Positions 1 to 5,932 are shown, numbered from the stretch's first letter. The stretch is 6,034 nucleotides of DNA from Chloroflexota bacterium (GCA_013696275.1 JACCYW010000400.1:1-6034), one strand, 5' to 3'. Translations and numbers: made by a program. The notes: generated from the letters alone by a model not told the origin.

Positions 1-194
1 CCGGTGACCGTGGCGAAGACCGTGTAGTCACGACCAAGGCCGGTGCCCGTGCCAGCCAGGAAGGTCATGCCGCGTTGCCGGACGATGATGGAGCCGGCAT
101 CGACCAGTTGGCCATCGCCACACTTCACGCCCAGTCGCTGGCCGACGCTATCACGGCCGTTCTTGGAGCTCGATCCAGCTTTCTTGTGGGCCAT
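1..194 (-). CDS. rpmA: 50S ribosomal protein L27 (partial, 3' end outside window)
   Basis: Only the first 64 or so codons are present; the gene runs off the left edge. The translation begins MAHKKAGSSSKNGRDSVGQR and continues with AGSIIVRQRG and LGRDYTVFA, which are L27 hallmarks. L27 belongs to the large ribosomal subunit. In the family its flexible N-terminus (AHKKAGG-like) reaches the peptidyl transferase centre and helps position tRNA. The usual F(H/R)xG segment reads FLAGTG here. There is no N-terminal extension of the Firmicutes kind that is removed by a protease. The ATG lies 4 nt after the rplU stop codon. An AAGGA at 206-210, inside the end of rplU and 11 nt before the ATG, is the likely ribosome binding site, so translation is probably coupled to rplU. 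Confidence 0.96.
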   Translation of the reverse strand, partial: MAHKKAGSSSKNGRDSVGQRLGVKCGDGQLVDAGSIIVRQRGMTFLAGTGTGLGRDYTVFATVT

Positions 195-198
195 CTGA

Positions 199-864
199 TC
201 ACTCGTCCTTGGTTTTGGTCGGGTCTTGCGCGGTAGGTTCGGGTGGGTCGAGCGGTTCGGGCTGCTCAGCCGGCGTTTCCGAGCTTGGGGCGGCGCCCTC
301 CGCTGGCTCGTCGGCGGTGTCCCCGGCCACGGCATCGACTGCGGCCGGTGCGGCTGGTGACCGGCGCTTCCTGCTCTTCGAGGCCGGCGCCTTGGCCTCG
401 GCTTCCGCCTCCGCTGCTGCCTGGGCCTCAGCCAGCCGGGCCGCCAGCTCCTGATCACGCTTGGCCTGGGCGGCTGCCTCCTGCTCCTGCTTCTTGCGCT
501 CGCGGTCGACGACCTTCTGGGCAGCCTTGGCATCCTCAGCCGCGCTCCGGCCCCCGAACGCGATATCGGCGATGCGCAGGATCGTCAAGTCACGCCGGTG
601 GCCCTTCTTGACCCGGGTACGGGCCTTGGGCTTGTACTTGAAGACGACGATCTTGTCGCCTCTGTCCTGGCGGACCACGTCCGCCCGCACGACGGCGCCG
701 TCCACCGTCGGCGTGCCGATGGCCGGGCTGTCTCCATCGACCACCAGAAGGACTCGCTCGAGGTCGATGGTCTTACCGGGTTCCGCGTCCATGCGGTCGA
801 CCTCGATCTCACTACCGAGCTCGACCCGATACTGCTTTCCGCCAGATTCGATGACTGCGTACAT
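199..864 (-). CDS. rplU: 50S ribosomal protein L21 with long C-terminal extension
   Basis: This 221-residue protein is about twice the usual L21 length (about 100-105 residues). Residues 1-103 are a complete L21 core. It starts MYAVIESGGKQYRVELG and carries the signature region VVFKYKPKARTRVKKGHRR at about 73-91, which contacts 23S rRNA in the family. Residues 104-221 match nothing I recognise. About 107-160 is Ala/Glu/Lys/Gln-rich and probably a charged helix or coiled coil. At 162-168 there is a basic patch, SKSRKRR. After that comes an Ala/Pro/Glu/Asp-rich, probably disordered tail ending TKTKDE. The reading frame is open through the tail with no sign of frameshift, and rpmA follows at once, so the extension looks genuine. 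The ATG at 864 is supported by the conserved MYAVIESGGKQY start and a nearby AGGG. L21 plus L27 is the standard operon pair. Confidence 0.96.
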   Translation of the reverse strand: MYAVIESGGKQYRVELGSEIEVDRMDAEPGKTIDLERVLLVVDGDSPAIGTPTVDGAVVRADVVRQDRGDKIVVFKYKPKARTRVKKGHRRDLTILRIADIAFGGRSAAEDAKAAQKVVDRERKKQEQEAAAQAKRDQELAARLAEAQAAAEAEAEAKAPASKSRKRRSPAAPAAVDAVAGDTADEPAEGAAPSSETPAEQPEPLDPPEPTAQDPTKTKDE

Positions 865-893
865 GATCCCTGAACGATGTTTGGGTCGCCGCT

Positions 894-931
894 GGGCCCA
901 GGATGAAGGAGCGCGCAGAGGCGCTCGGCCC
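894..931 (-). promoter_or_regulatory. Foldable element in the rplU leader
   Basis: In the predicted rplU transcript, GAGCGC (926-921) can pair with GCGCTC (914-909) across a 6-nt loop. The flanking GGGCC (931-927) can pair with GGCCC (898-894), which closes an outer stem with an asymmetric bulge. The palindrome CTGGGCCCAG (892-901) offers a competing hairpin. No U-run follows, so this is not an intrinsic terminator. L21 leaders with autoregulatory structures are known in some bacteria (for example the Firmicutes L21 leader). Whether this one binds L21 or L27 is speculation; I see no sequence match to a known family. Confidence 0.35.
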
Positions 932-950
932 GAGATTGCGGGGAGAGGGG

Positions 951-979
951 AGTCTACCCGCTGAGCTTCCTCGCGTCAA
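951..979 (-). promoter_or_regulatory. Sigma-70-type promoter for rplU-rpmA
   Basis: On the minus strand there is TTGACG (-35, positions 979-974), a 17-nt spacer, and TAGACT (-10, positions 956-951). This is close to the TTGACA-17-TATAAT consensus and lies in the divergent intergenic region facing rplU. Transcription would start near 944, giving a leader of about 80 nt that opens with a pyrimidine run (CCCCTCTCCCC, 950-940). The start site is inferred from spacing. Confidence 0.75.
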
Positions 980-1024
980 CGCGGCCGCGGCCCGGCGGCC
1001 GGCCATCCGAGGTCGGGCCTCTGC

Positions 1025-1041
1025 TAGGCTCGTTGCTCATG
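1025..1041 (+). promoter_or_regulatory. Candidate leaderless promoter (-10) for the AI-2E permease gene
   Basis: TAGGCT (1025-1030) fits the TANNNT extended -10 class and sits 8 nt before the ATG at 1039. A transcript starting at the usual distance from such a -10 would begin at or within a base or two of the ATG. No convincing Shine-Dalgarno sequence precedes the ATG and no clear -35 is visible near 1002-1007, both of which are common in leaderless genes of high-GC lineages. Confidence 0.45.
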
Positions 1042-2358
1042 AGCAGCGACGTGGAAGCCGCTCCTATCCCGTCACCGCCGAGCGGCTCCGCATCTGGCGA
1101 CGCTGTCCAAGGCTCTTCCACCAGGCGGTTACAGGCACCTACGCCGCGGGCTGCGCTGTTGATCGCAGCCTTGGTCATCCTGGCCGCGATCCTCTATCTC
1201 GCGCGCGGTGCGCTCAGCCCGTTCGTGGTCGGTCTGGTGCTGATCTACATCCTGGATCCGCCGGTCGAGCGCCTCGCTCGTGTCCACATCGGCCGGGTGC
1301 GCATCCCGCGAGCGGTGGCTGTGCTCGTCGTCTATGTCCTGGTGGTGATCTTCCTGGCCTGGGCAGGCTCGTTACTGCTGGGGCCGCTGGTCCGCCAGAT
1401 CAGCGAGTACCTGGCCGACCTGCCGGCCATCCTGGCCGCGCTGGGCGACTGGTATCGCACGCTCGAGCTGCCCGACCTGGTGCGCCGAGCGATCGACGGC
1501 CTCATCTCGAGTGGCAGCGAAGCGGCGACCGGCATCGATCCTTCCACGCTCCTGCCCATCGCGCGCAGCGTCTTCGGCTTCGTGGCCTCCTTCTTCGGTT
1601 ACCTCATCATCCCGGTCTGGGCCTTCTACCTGCTCAAGGACCGGCCGTCCTTGACGACGACGATGAACCGGTCGATACCAGCCACCTGGCGACGCGATGT
1701 GTGGGCCTGCGTGGGTATCTTCAACCGCCTGTTCGGTCGGTGGCTGCGAGGTCAGCTGCTTCTGGGCGTCATCGTCGGCGGCGCCACCTTCGTCGGCCTG
1801 GGCATCCTCGGCTTCGTAGTGGATCCGCGCTTCACGGAGTTCGCGGTCCTACTGGCTGTCGTGGCCGGGGTGCTCGAGTTGCTGCCCATCATCGGTCCCA
1901 TCATCTCCATGGTGCCGACCTTGGTGGTCGCTCTGACGGTCCGTGATCCGGCCCAGGGGCTGATCGCGGTCGTCATCCTGTACACCGCGGTCCAGCAGTT
2001 GGAGAACAATGTGTTGGTCCCGCTGGTCCAGGGCGATGCGGTCGACCTGCACCCTTCGGTGGTCATCCTGGCACTCATCCTGGGCGGCTCCATCGCCGGC
2101 TTCCTGGGAGCTGTCTTCGCCGTCCCGCTGACCGCTGCCGGGCGTGACATCTATCGCTACTTCTTCCGGCGGCTCTCGCCCGACGATCCGACCATCCCGC
2201 CGCCGGACGACCCGGACCTGCTGCCGTTCCGCGATCGGTTGCCGGACGCGGCGGGCCACTTCCCCGAGCCCGACGAGATCCTGCGAGCGGACGACGACGC
2301 CATCTCGGAGCGTACGCTGGACGACACCCGACCACCCGCCGAGGAGGATCGAGGTTGA
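1039..2358 (+). CDS. AI-2E family transporter (PerM/UPF0118-type permease)
   Basis: This 439-residue polytopic inner-membrane protein belongs to the family that includes E. coli TqsA and PerM and some Na+/H+ antiporters. The substrate cannot be read from the sequence. Residues 1-36 are a Ser/Pro-rich cytoplasmic leader. Hydrophobic segments lie at about 38-54, 58-72, 92-116, 174-198, 238-261, 267-300, 306-317 and 340-367. An amphipathic region at 118-172 separates the first and second halves, as is usual. Family hallmarks are visible: PxxWAFYLLKD near 192-201, ELLPIIGPIIS at 280-290, and QQLENNVLVPLVQGDAVDLH at 319-338. Residues 380-439 are an acidic, Pro-rich hydrophilic tail longer than in many homologues. 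I chose ATG 1039; an in-frame TTG at 1033 is possible but has no ribosome site. The gene is followed at once by the J-domain gene, which overlaps its stop codon. Confidence 0.93.
   Translation: MSSDVEAAPIPSPPSGSASGDAVQGSSTRRLQAPTPRAALLIAALVILAAILYLARGALSPFVVGLVLIYILDPPVERLARVHIGRVRIPRAVAVLVVYVLVVIFLAWAGSLLLGPLVRQISEYLADLPAILAALGDWYRTLELPDLVRRAIDGLISSGSEAATGIDPSTLLPIARSVFGFVASFFGYLIIPVWAFYLLKDRPSLTTTMNRSIPATWRRDVWACVGIFNRLFGRWLRGQLLLGVIVGGATFVGLGILGFVVDPRFTEFAVLLAVVAGVLELLPIIGPIISMVPTLVVALTVRDPAQGLIAVVILYTAVQQLENNVLVPLVQGDAVDLHPSVVILALILGGSIAGFLGAVFAVPLTAAGRDIYRYFFRRLSPDDPTIPPPDDPDLLPFRDRLPDAAGHFPEPDEILRADDDAISERTLDDTRPPAEEDRG
2343..2357 (+). promoter_or_regulatory. Ribosome binding site fixing a TTG start for the J-domain gene
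   Basis: GGAGG (2343-2347, within GAGGAGGA) lies 7 nt before a TTG at 2355-2357. That TTG overlaps the upstream TGA stop (2356-2358) as TTGA. The strong site and spacing support TTG as the real start and suggest translational coupling with the permease gene. Confidence 0.8.
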
Positions 2359-2816
2359 GCCGAGCCAAGAACCATTACGAGGTGCTGCAGGTCGATGTAG
2401 CGGCCGACGCGGAGGTCATCTCATGGGTGCATCGAAAGCTCGCCCAGCGCTACCACCCCGACGGCGGCCCGAGTCCCGAGGCGCGACAGAAGATGCTGGC
2501 CGTCAACCTCGCCTGGGACGTGCTCAAGGATCCGGCGAAGAGGGCCGCCTATGACGCGGAACTGGCGGTCCGCCGCGACCGCCGCAGCAGCGACCGCTTC
2601 GTGCGTGCCGGAGACGAGGCCGGCTATGGAGAGGCCGGGCCGCCACCGCGCGGGTCGCAGAGCGGGTCGGTCATCGGCTTCGGGCGCTACAAGGGCTGGA
2701 GTCTCGACCAGATCGTCCGCCACGACCGTGATTTCCTGGAGTGGCTGGAACGGATGCCGGCTGGTCGCCAGTATCGCGACGAGATAGCGCTTCTACTACG
2801 ACGCACGTCACGCTGA
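2355..2816 (+). CDS. Small J-domain (DnaJ-like) protein with C-terminal ExoX_C/DUF3820-like module
   Basis: This is a 153-residue soluble protein. Residues 7-67 form a J domain: HYEVLQV at the start, helix II RKLAQRYHPDGG with the HPD triad at 34-36 that stimulates DnaK ATPase in the family, and the closing DPAKRAAYD. It lacks the Gly/Phe region, zinc fingers and substrate-binding domains of true DnaJ, so it is not the general chaperone. A charged, Gly/Pro-rich linker (68-105) leads to residues 107-150, which read IGFGRYKGWSLDQIVRHD then FLEWLERMPAGRQYRDEIA. The F-G-(R/K)-Y-K-G opening and the (Y/F)LxWL motif resemble the small module found at the C-terminus of exodeoxyribonuclease X and in DUF3820 proteins. 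That resemblance is from memory of the motif. It probably recruits DnaK to a specific client; the client is unknown. The gene is co-transcribed with the AI-2E permease. Confidence 0.88.
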   Translation: MSRAKNHYEVLQVDVAADAEVISWVHRKLAQRYHPDGGPSPEARQKMLAVNLAWDVLKDPAKRAAYDAELAVRRDRRSSDRFVRAGDEAGYGEAGPPPRGSQSGSVIGFGRYKGWSLDQIVRHDRDFLEWLERMPAGRQYRDEIALLLRRTSR

Positions 2817-2841
2817 GAGGCCGGCCACTGGAGCTCGACCT
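2817..2841. other. Short convergent gap between the J-domain gene and rodA
   Basis: Only 25 bp separate the two convergent stop codons. The gap contains the palindrome GGCCGGCC (2819-2826) and GAGCTC, but no stem followed by a T-run on either strand. I see no intrinsic terminator, so termination may be Rho-dependent or transcripts may overlap. Confidence 0.6.
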
Positions 2842-2851
2842 TCACCATTCG
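2838..2851 (-). repeat. 14-bp repeat copy B, at the end of rodA
   Basis: The same CGAATGGTGAAGGT on the minus strand spans the last Glu-Trp codons and TGA stop of rodA. Unlike copy A, it is not followed by a start codon: TCGAGC replaces the ATG. No minus-strand gene begins here. Confidence 0.7.
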
Positions 2852-3993
2852 GCCCGACCCTGCCGCATGGCGATGCTCTGGAGTATGCCCAGTCCGATGG
2901 CCAAGCTGATCAGCGATGCCCCGCCGTGGGTGATGAAGGGCAGCGGTATGCCGGTGATGGGCATGATGCCCAGGACCATCCCGAAGTTGACCAGCAGCTG
3001 GAAAGCGATCATCGATGCGATGGCGCCGGCGAAGCTGACCCCGAAGCCGTCCCGCGAACGCCAACCCACCAGCAGCACACGCCACAAGAGGGCTACGAAG
3101 AGGATGAGCACCACCACACAGCCGACGAAGCCGAGCTCCTCGGCGAGCGTGGCACCCACGAAGTCGGTCGCCTGCACAGGCAGGTAGTCGAGCTGCGTCT
3201 GGCTGCCATTGGTGAGCCCTTTACCGAAGATCCCGCCCGATCCGACGGCGATCTGTGACTGCGTGAGTTGGTAGCCCGAGTCGAGCGGATCAGCGGCCGG
3301 ATCCATGAACGAGATGAGCCGTCGTTTCTGGTAATCCTCCAGCACGAACGTCCAGGCCATGGGTACCATCGCGACGATGCCGGCGCCCGCCACGAGCAAC
3401 CAGCGCAGGCTGGCGCCGGACAGGAAGAGGGTGCCCATGACTATCGCGCCAAAGACCAGGGACGTACCGAGATCGGGCTGGATGAGCACCAGCGCGAACG
3501 GCGGCAGGGCCAGGACCGCAGCACCGATGATGGTCGTGAGGCTGCCGAGTCTGCCGGCCCGCCCGGATAGGTACGCAGCCAGCACGATGGCCATCAGGAT
3601 CTTGGCCAGTTCCGAGAACTGGAACTGGAGACCACCGATGCTGATCCAGCGGGAGACTTCACCGACACCAGACCCGATGGCGATGGTCAGGATGAGGAGC
3701 GCGAGGTTCAGGCCGTAGAGCGGCCAGGCGAAGGTCCGCAACCACCGGAAGTCAGCCGCCGCCGCCAAGGTGAAGAGCACCATCGCGATGGCGAACCACA
3801 TCAAGCCACGGGTGAACACCGAGCCGGGCGCCAGCGGGGTGCCCTGGCTGTTGGTATACGCCATCAACAAGCCGACCACGCCGAGCGCGAGGGCGTAGAA
3901 GGCGAGCTGAAGATCGAAGTGGGCCCATGTCCCGCTCGTCGAGCGACCGCCCACCTGCTCCAGTCGTGCCGCACCCCCCCTGAGCGTGCCCAT
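2842..3993 (-). CDS. rodA: RodA, SEDS-family peptidoglycan glycosyltransferase of the elongasome
   Basis: This 383-residue multi-pass membrane protein is of normal RodA length. It polymerises lipid II into glycan strands during side-wall growth and works with the class B PBP encoded just upstream. SEDS features are WISIGGLQFQFSELAK (116-131), a long periplasmic loop with DYQKRRLISFMDP (219-231), then GYQLTQSQIAVGSGGIFGKG (240-259), LPVQATDFVGATLAEELGF (271-289) and GIMPITGIPLPFITHGGAS (342-360). The acidic residue of the TDF motif (D277), in the loop thought to be catalytic in SEDS enzymes, is kept. The family's QPSE, HTDFIF and YGGSS are replaced by QFSE, ATDFVG and HGGAS. RodA rather than FtsW is favoured by the PBP2 neighbour and the DYQ-K-RR loop. 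It starts 19 nt after mrdA with AAGG 6 nt before the ATG. A GTG at codon 14 is an alternative start that would skip a G7 tract at 3974-3980. Confidence 0.95.
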   Translation of the reverse strand: MGTLRGGAARLEQVGGRSTSGTWAHFDLQLAFYALALGVVGLLMAYTNSQGTPLAPGSVFTRGLMWFAIAMVLFTLAAAADFRWLRTFAWPLYGLNLALLILTIAIGSGVGEVSRWISIGGLQFQFSELAKILMAIVLAAYLSGRAGRLGSLTTIIGAAVLALPPFALVLIQPDLGTSLVFGAIVMGTLFLSGASLRWLLVAGAGIVAMVPMAWTFVLEDYQKRRLISFMDPAADPLDSGYQLTQSQIAVGSGGIFGKGLTNGSQTQLDYLPVQATDFVGATLAEELGFVGCVVVLILFVALLWRVLLVGWRSRDGFGVSFAGAIASMIAFQLLVNFGMVLGIMPITGIPLPFITHGGASLISLAIGLGILQSIAMRQGRAEW

Positions 3994-4012
3994 CAGGAGC
4001 CTTGCCTGCCCA

Positions 4013-5932
4013 TCACTGACCGTAGAGGTTGTCCACGACGAGCAGGTCGCGATCGCGCAGATCCACTCTCAGGTCGTAATGCAACTGGAGGAAGTACTTG
4101 ACGATCTCGGTGGCGGCATTCCCGGTCGTGTTGGAGTCGTAGGCGAAAGCCAGCACGGCCAGTTCTGCATCGGTCCGGGAGACCGCCTCGAGGCCGTCTG
4201 GATCGGCCGGGTCCTTGCGCGGGTCCCGGGGTACGAACGCGGCGAACCATGAATGGAACGGTAGCCGGCCCTTCGCATCCCTGACCCCGTACTCGGCAGT
4301 ACCGGTCTTGCCCGCGAGGACGATGGGAAGGTCGACCAGATTCCAGGTGTGATACGACGTCAGGACCCGGCGCGAAGCCAAACGCATGGTCTCCAGGACC
4401 TGGGCATCGACCGGCAGCTGCTGTATCACCTCAGGCTCGATCTCCTGGATGACCGATCCATCGGCTGACAGCACCCGTCGGACGATCTGCGGCTTGTAGA
4501 GCGTCCCGCCGTTGGCCAGTGCGGCGTAGGCATTCAGCATCTGGATAGGCGTGAACGAATCGTAGCCCTGGCCGATGCCCGCGTGATAGACCTCGCCCGG
4601 GTAGATGGGCTGGTTCAGGACCCGCTGCTTCCATTCGTTGCTGGGCATGATGCCGGCCACTTCCCCGGGCAGATCGATCCCGGTGCGCTGGCCAAGCCCG
4701 AACTGGTTGGCCCAGTACGCCAGCCGATCGATCCCCAGCATGCCCGCCACCTGATAGAAGAATGTGTCGCTCGAGTGGCCGAAGCCGTCATAGATGTCGA
4801 GCGGCCCGAAGCCACGTCTGTTCCATTCCCAGTATCTGTAGTTTCCGATGCTCAGATAGGGCGCTGTCCGCAGGACCGTCTCGTCGGTCATCTCGCCGTC
4901 CTGGAGAGCTCCCGTCCCGGTGATCAGCTTGAAGGTGGAGCCTGGCGGGAAGTTCTCGCTGATGGCGTAGTTCTTGAGTGGTCCACCCGGTGCCTCCAGG
5001 AGAGCCTGATAGTCGGCCGTGGTGATGCCCTGGGCGAAGGCGTTGGAGTCGTAGGTCGGCAGGGAGACCATGGCCAGGATCTGGCCCGTCTGGGGATCCA
5101 TCACGATGACCACGCCCCGCTGCAGGCCGGCCACCTCCATCGCCCAGCGCAGGGCTGTCTCGGCGTCCGCCTGGACATCGACATCGATGGTCAGCTCGAG
5201 GGAGTCGCCCGCGACCGGTTCGCGGAGTGTTCGGCTCACCCGCAGTACCTCGCCGCGGGCGTCCCGTTCGACCTCTTCCATGCCGTACTCGCCGCGCAGG
5301 ATCTCCTCGAAGGAGGCCTCAACACCGGCCTTGCCGATGGTGTCGTCGTTGAGATAGCCAGCGGGACCGAGGCGTTCGAGGTCTTCCCGCGTGACCGCGC
5401 CGGTGTAACCCATGACCTGAGAGACGAGAGGGGCGTACGAATACCGGCGCTGCGGTTCGACCGCGACCTCGACACCGGGCAGCGACAGGTGCTCCTCACT
5501 GATTATCCGGGCGACGTCCTCGGGCGCGTTCTTGGCGATCCGAACGAGGTCGAAGCGGTTGCTGGCGGCGCGGTCGACCGCTTCGATGATGTCGGCAGCC
5601 GGCATCCCCAGGAGCACTGACAGGCGCTGCACGACCGCCTGGCGCTGGCTCAACGGCAGATCAGCGGCTCGGACCTTGATCGAGAACGTGGGTACGTTCT
5701 CCACCAATCGCCGGCCGTTGCGGTCGAAGATAAGACCGCGTGCCGAGGCGAGCGGCTGAAGAGTGAGGCGATTCTCCCGCGACAGGCCGGCGTAGTAGCC
5801 GCCGTTGGCGATCTGCAGGGCGAACAACCTCGCTCCCAGGGCCAGTACGACGGTGGCGATGATGATGGCGAACACGACGAAACGCTTCCACGACCACCCG
5901 CGGGCGGAGTCGCCGGCCAGCGGAACACTCAT
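4013..5932 (-). CDS. mrdA: Penicillin-binding protein 2 (elongation-specific D,D-transpeptidase)
   Basis: This 639-residue class B PBP cross-links peptidoglycan made by RodA and is anchored in the membrane with its bulk outside. Residues 1-17 are a short basic cytoplasmic end and about 18-38 is the single transmembrane anchor. The dimerisation/pedestal domain begins at ARGLIFDRNGRRLVENVP (64-81) and includes the YAPLVSQVMGYTG region (166-178). The transpeptidase domain carries all three active-site motifs: STFK with the nucleophile at S332 (bases 4939-4928), SSD at 387-389, and KTGTAE at 542-547. The S-x-D form of motif 2 is normal for PBP2 (E. coli has SAD), whereas most other PBPs have S-x-N. 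There is a hydrophilic insertion at about 570-590 after WFAAFVPRD, and an acidic/basic tail after residue 615. The ATG is preceded by GGTGA, 4 nt away, overlapping the end of mreD. Confidence 0.97.
   Translation of the reverse strand: MSVPLAGDSARGWSWKRFVVFAIIIATVVLALGARLFALQIANGGYYAGLSRENRLTLQPLASARGLIFDRNGRRLVENVPTFSIKVRAADLPLSQRQAVVQRLSVLLGMPAADIIEAVDRAASNRFDLVRIAKNAPEDVARIISEEHLSLPGVEVAVEPQRRYSYAPLVSQVMGYTGAVTREDLERLGPAGYLNDDTIGKAGVEASFEEILRGEYGMEEVERDARGEVLRVSRTLREPVAGDSLELTIDVDVQADAETALRWAMEVAGLQRGVVIVMDPQTGQILAMVSLPTYDSNAFAQGITTADYQALLEAPGGPLKNYAISENFPPGSTFKLITGTGALQDGEMTDETVLRTAPYLSIGNYRYWEWNRRGFGPLDIYDGFGHSSDTFFYQVAGMLGIDRLAYWANQFGLGQRTGIDLPGEVAGIMPSNEWKQRVLNQPIYPGEVYHAGIGQGYDSFTPIQMLNAYAALANGGTLYKPQIVRRVLSADGSVIQEIEPEVIQQLPVDAQVLETMRLASRRVLTSYHTWNLVDLPIVLAGKTGTAEYGVRDAKGRLPFHSWFAAFVPRDPRKDPADPDGLEAVSRTDAELAVLAFAYDSNTTGNAATEIVKYFLQLHYDLRVDLRDRDLLVVDNLYGQ

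Larger units (their letters stand above)
865..1038. other. Divergent intergenic region between rplU and the AI-2E permease gene
   Basis: This 174-bp gap holds the minus-strand rplU promoter (951-979), its leader (865 to about 944) and the plus-strand TANNNT element (1025-1030). Between the two promoters lies a very GC-rich stretch with four GGCC cores (983, 989, 997, 1001) and the palindrome GGCCGCGGCC (983-992). This could be an operator or simply base composition. I see no small gene or RNA gene in the gap. Confidence 0.6.

Noticed and set aside
387..389. SSD at PBP2 residues 387-389 (protein numbering) as a degenerate second active-site motif
   Set aside because: S-x-D is the normal form of this motif in elongation-class PBP2 (E. 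coli has SAD), so it is not a loss.
243..964. Plus-strand open frames across rplU
   Set aside because: They are antisense to an unmistakable L21 gene, with compositional bias only.
997..1004. GGCCGGCC in both intergenic gaps (997-1004 and 2819-2826) as a shared operator
   Set aside because: The same octamer also occurs inside mrdA (5125-5132), and such palindromes are frequent at this GC content.
1033..1035. TTG start for the AI-2E gene, two codons before the ATG
   Set aside because: There is no ribosome site upstream, and the ATG at 1039 fits the TANNNT spacing better.
903..1946. Plus-strand open frame (347 codons) overlapping the AI-2E gene
   Set aside because: The translation is Arg/Pro/His-rich and low in complexity, typical of an out-of-frame reading. 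The overlapping frame encodes a clear membrane protein.
1752..2259. Minus-strand open frames opposite the AI-2E gene
   Set aside because: They are shadows of the permease frame, with no motif or ribosome site.
2819..2837. Bidirectional intrinsic terminator between the J-domain gene and rodA
   Set aside because: The only palindromes are short and no T-run follows on either strand.
4583..5620. Long plus-strand open frame (345 codons) opposite mrdA
   Set aside because: It is antisense to the PBP2 catalytic domain, whose motifs are all intact. The translation has no recognisable domain; long antisense frames are expected in GC-rich coding DNA.
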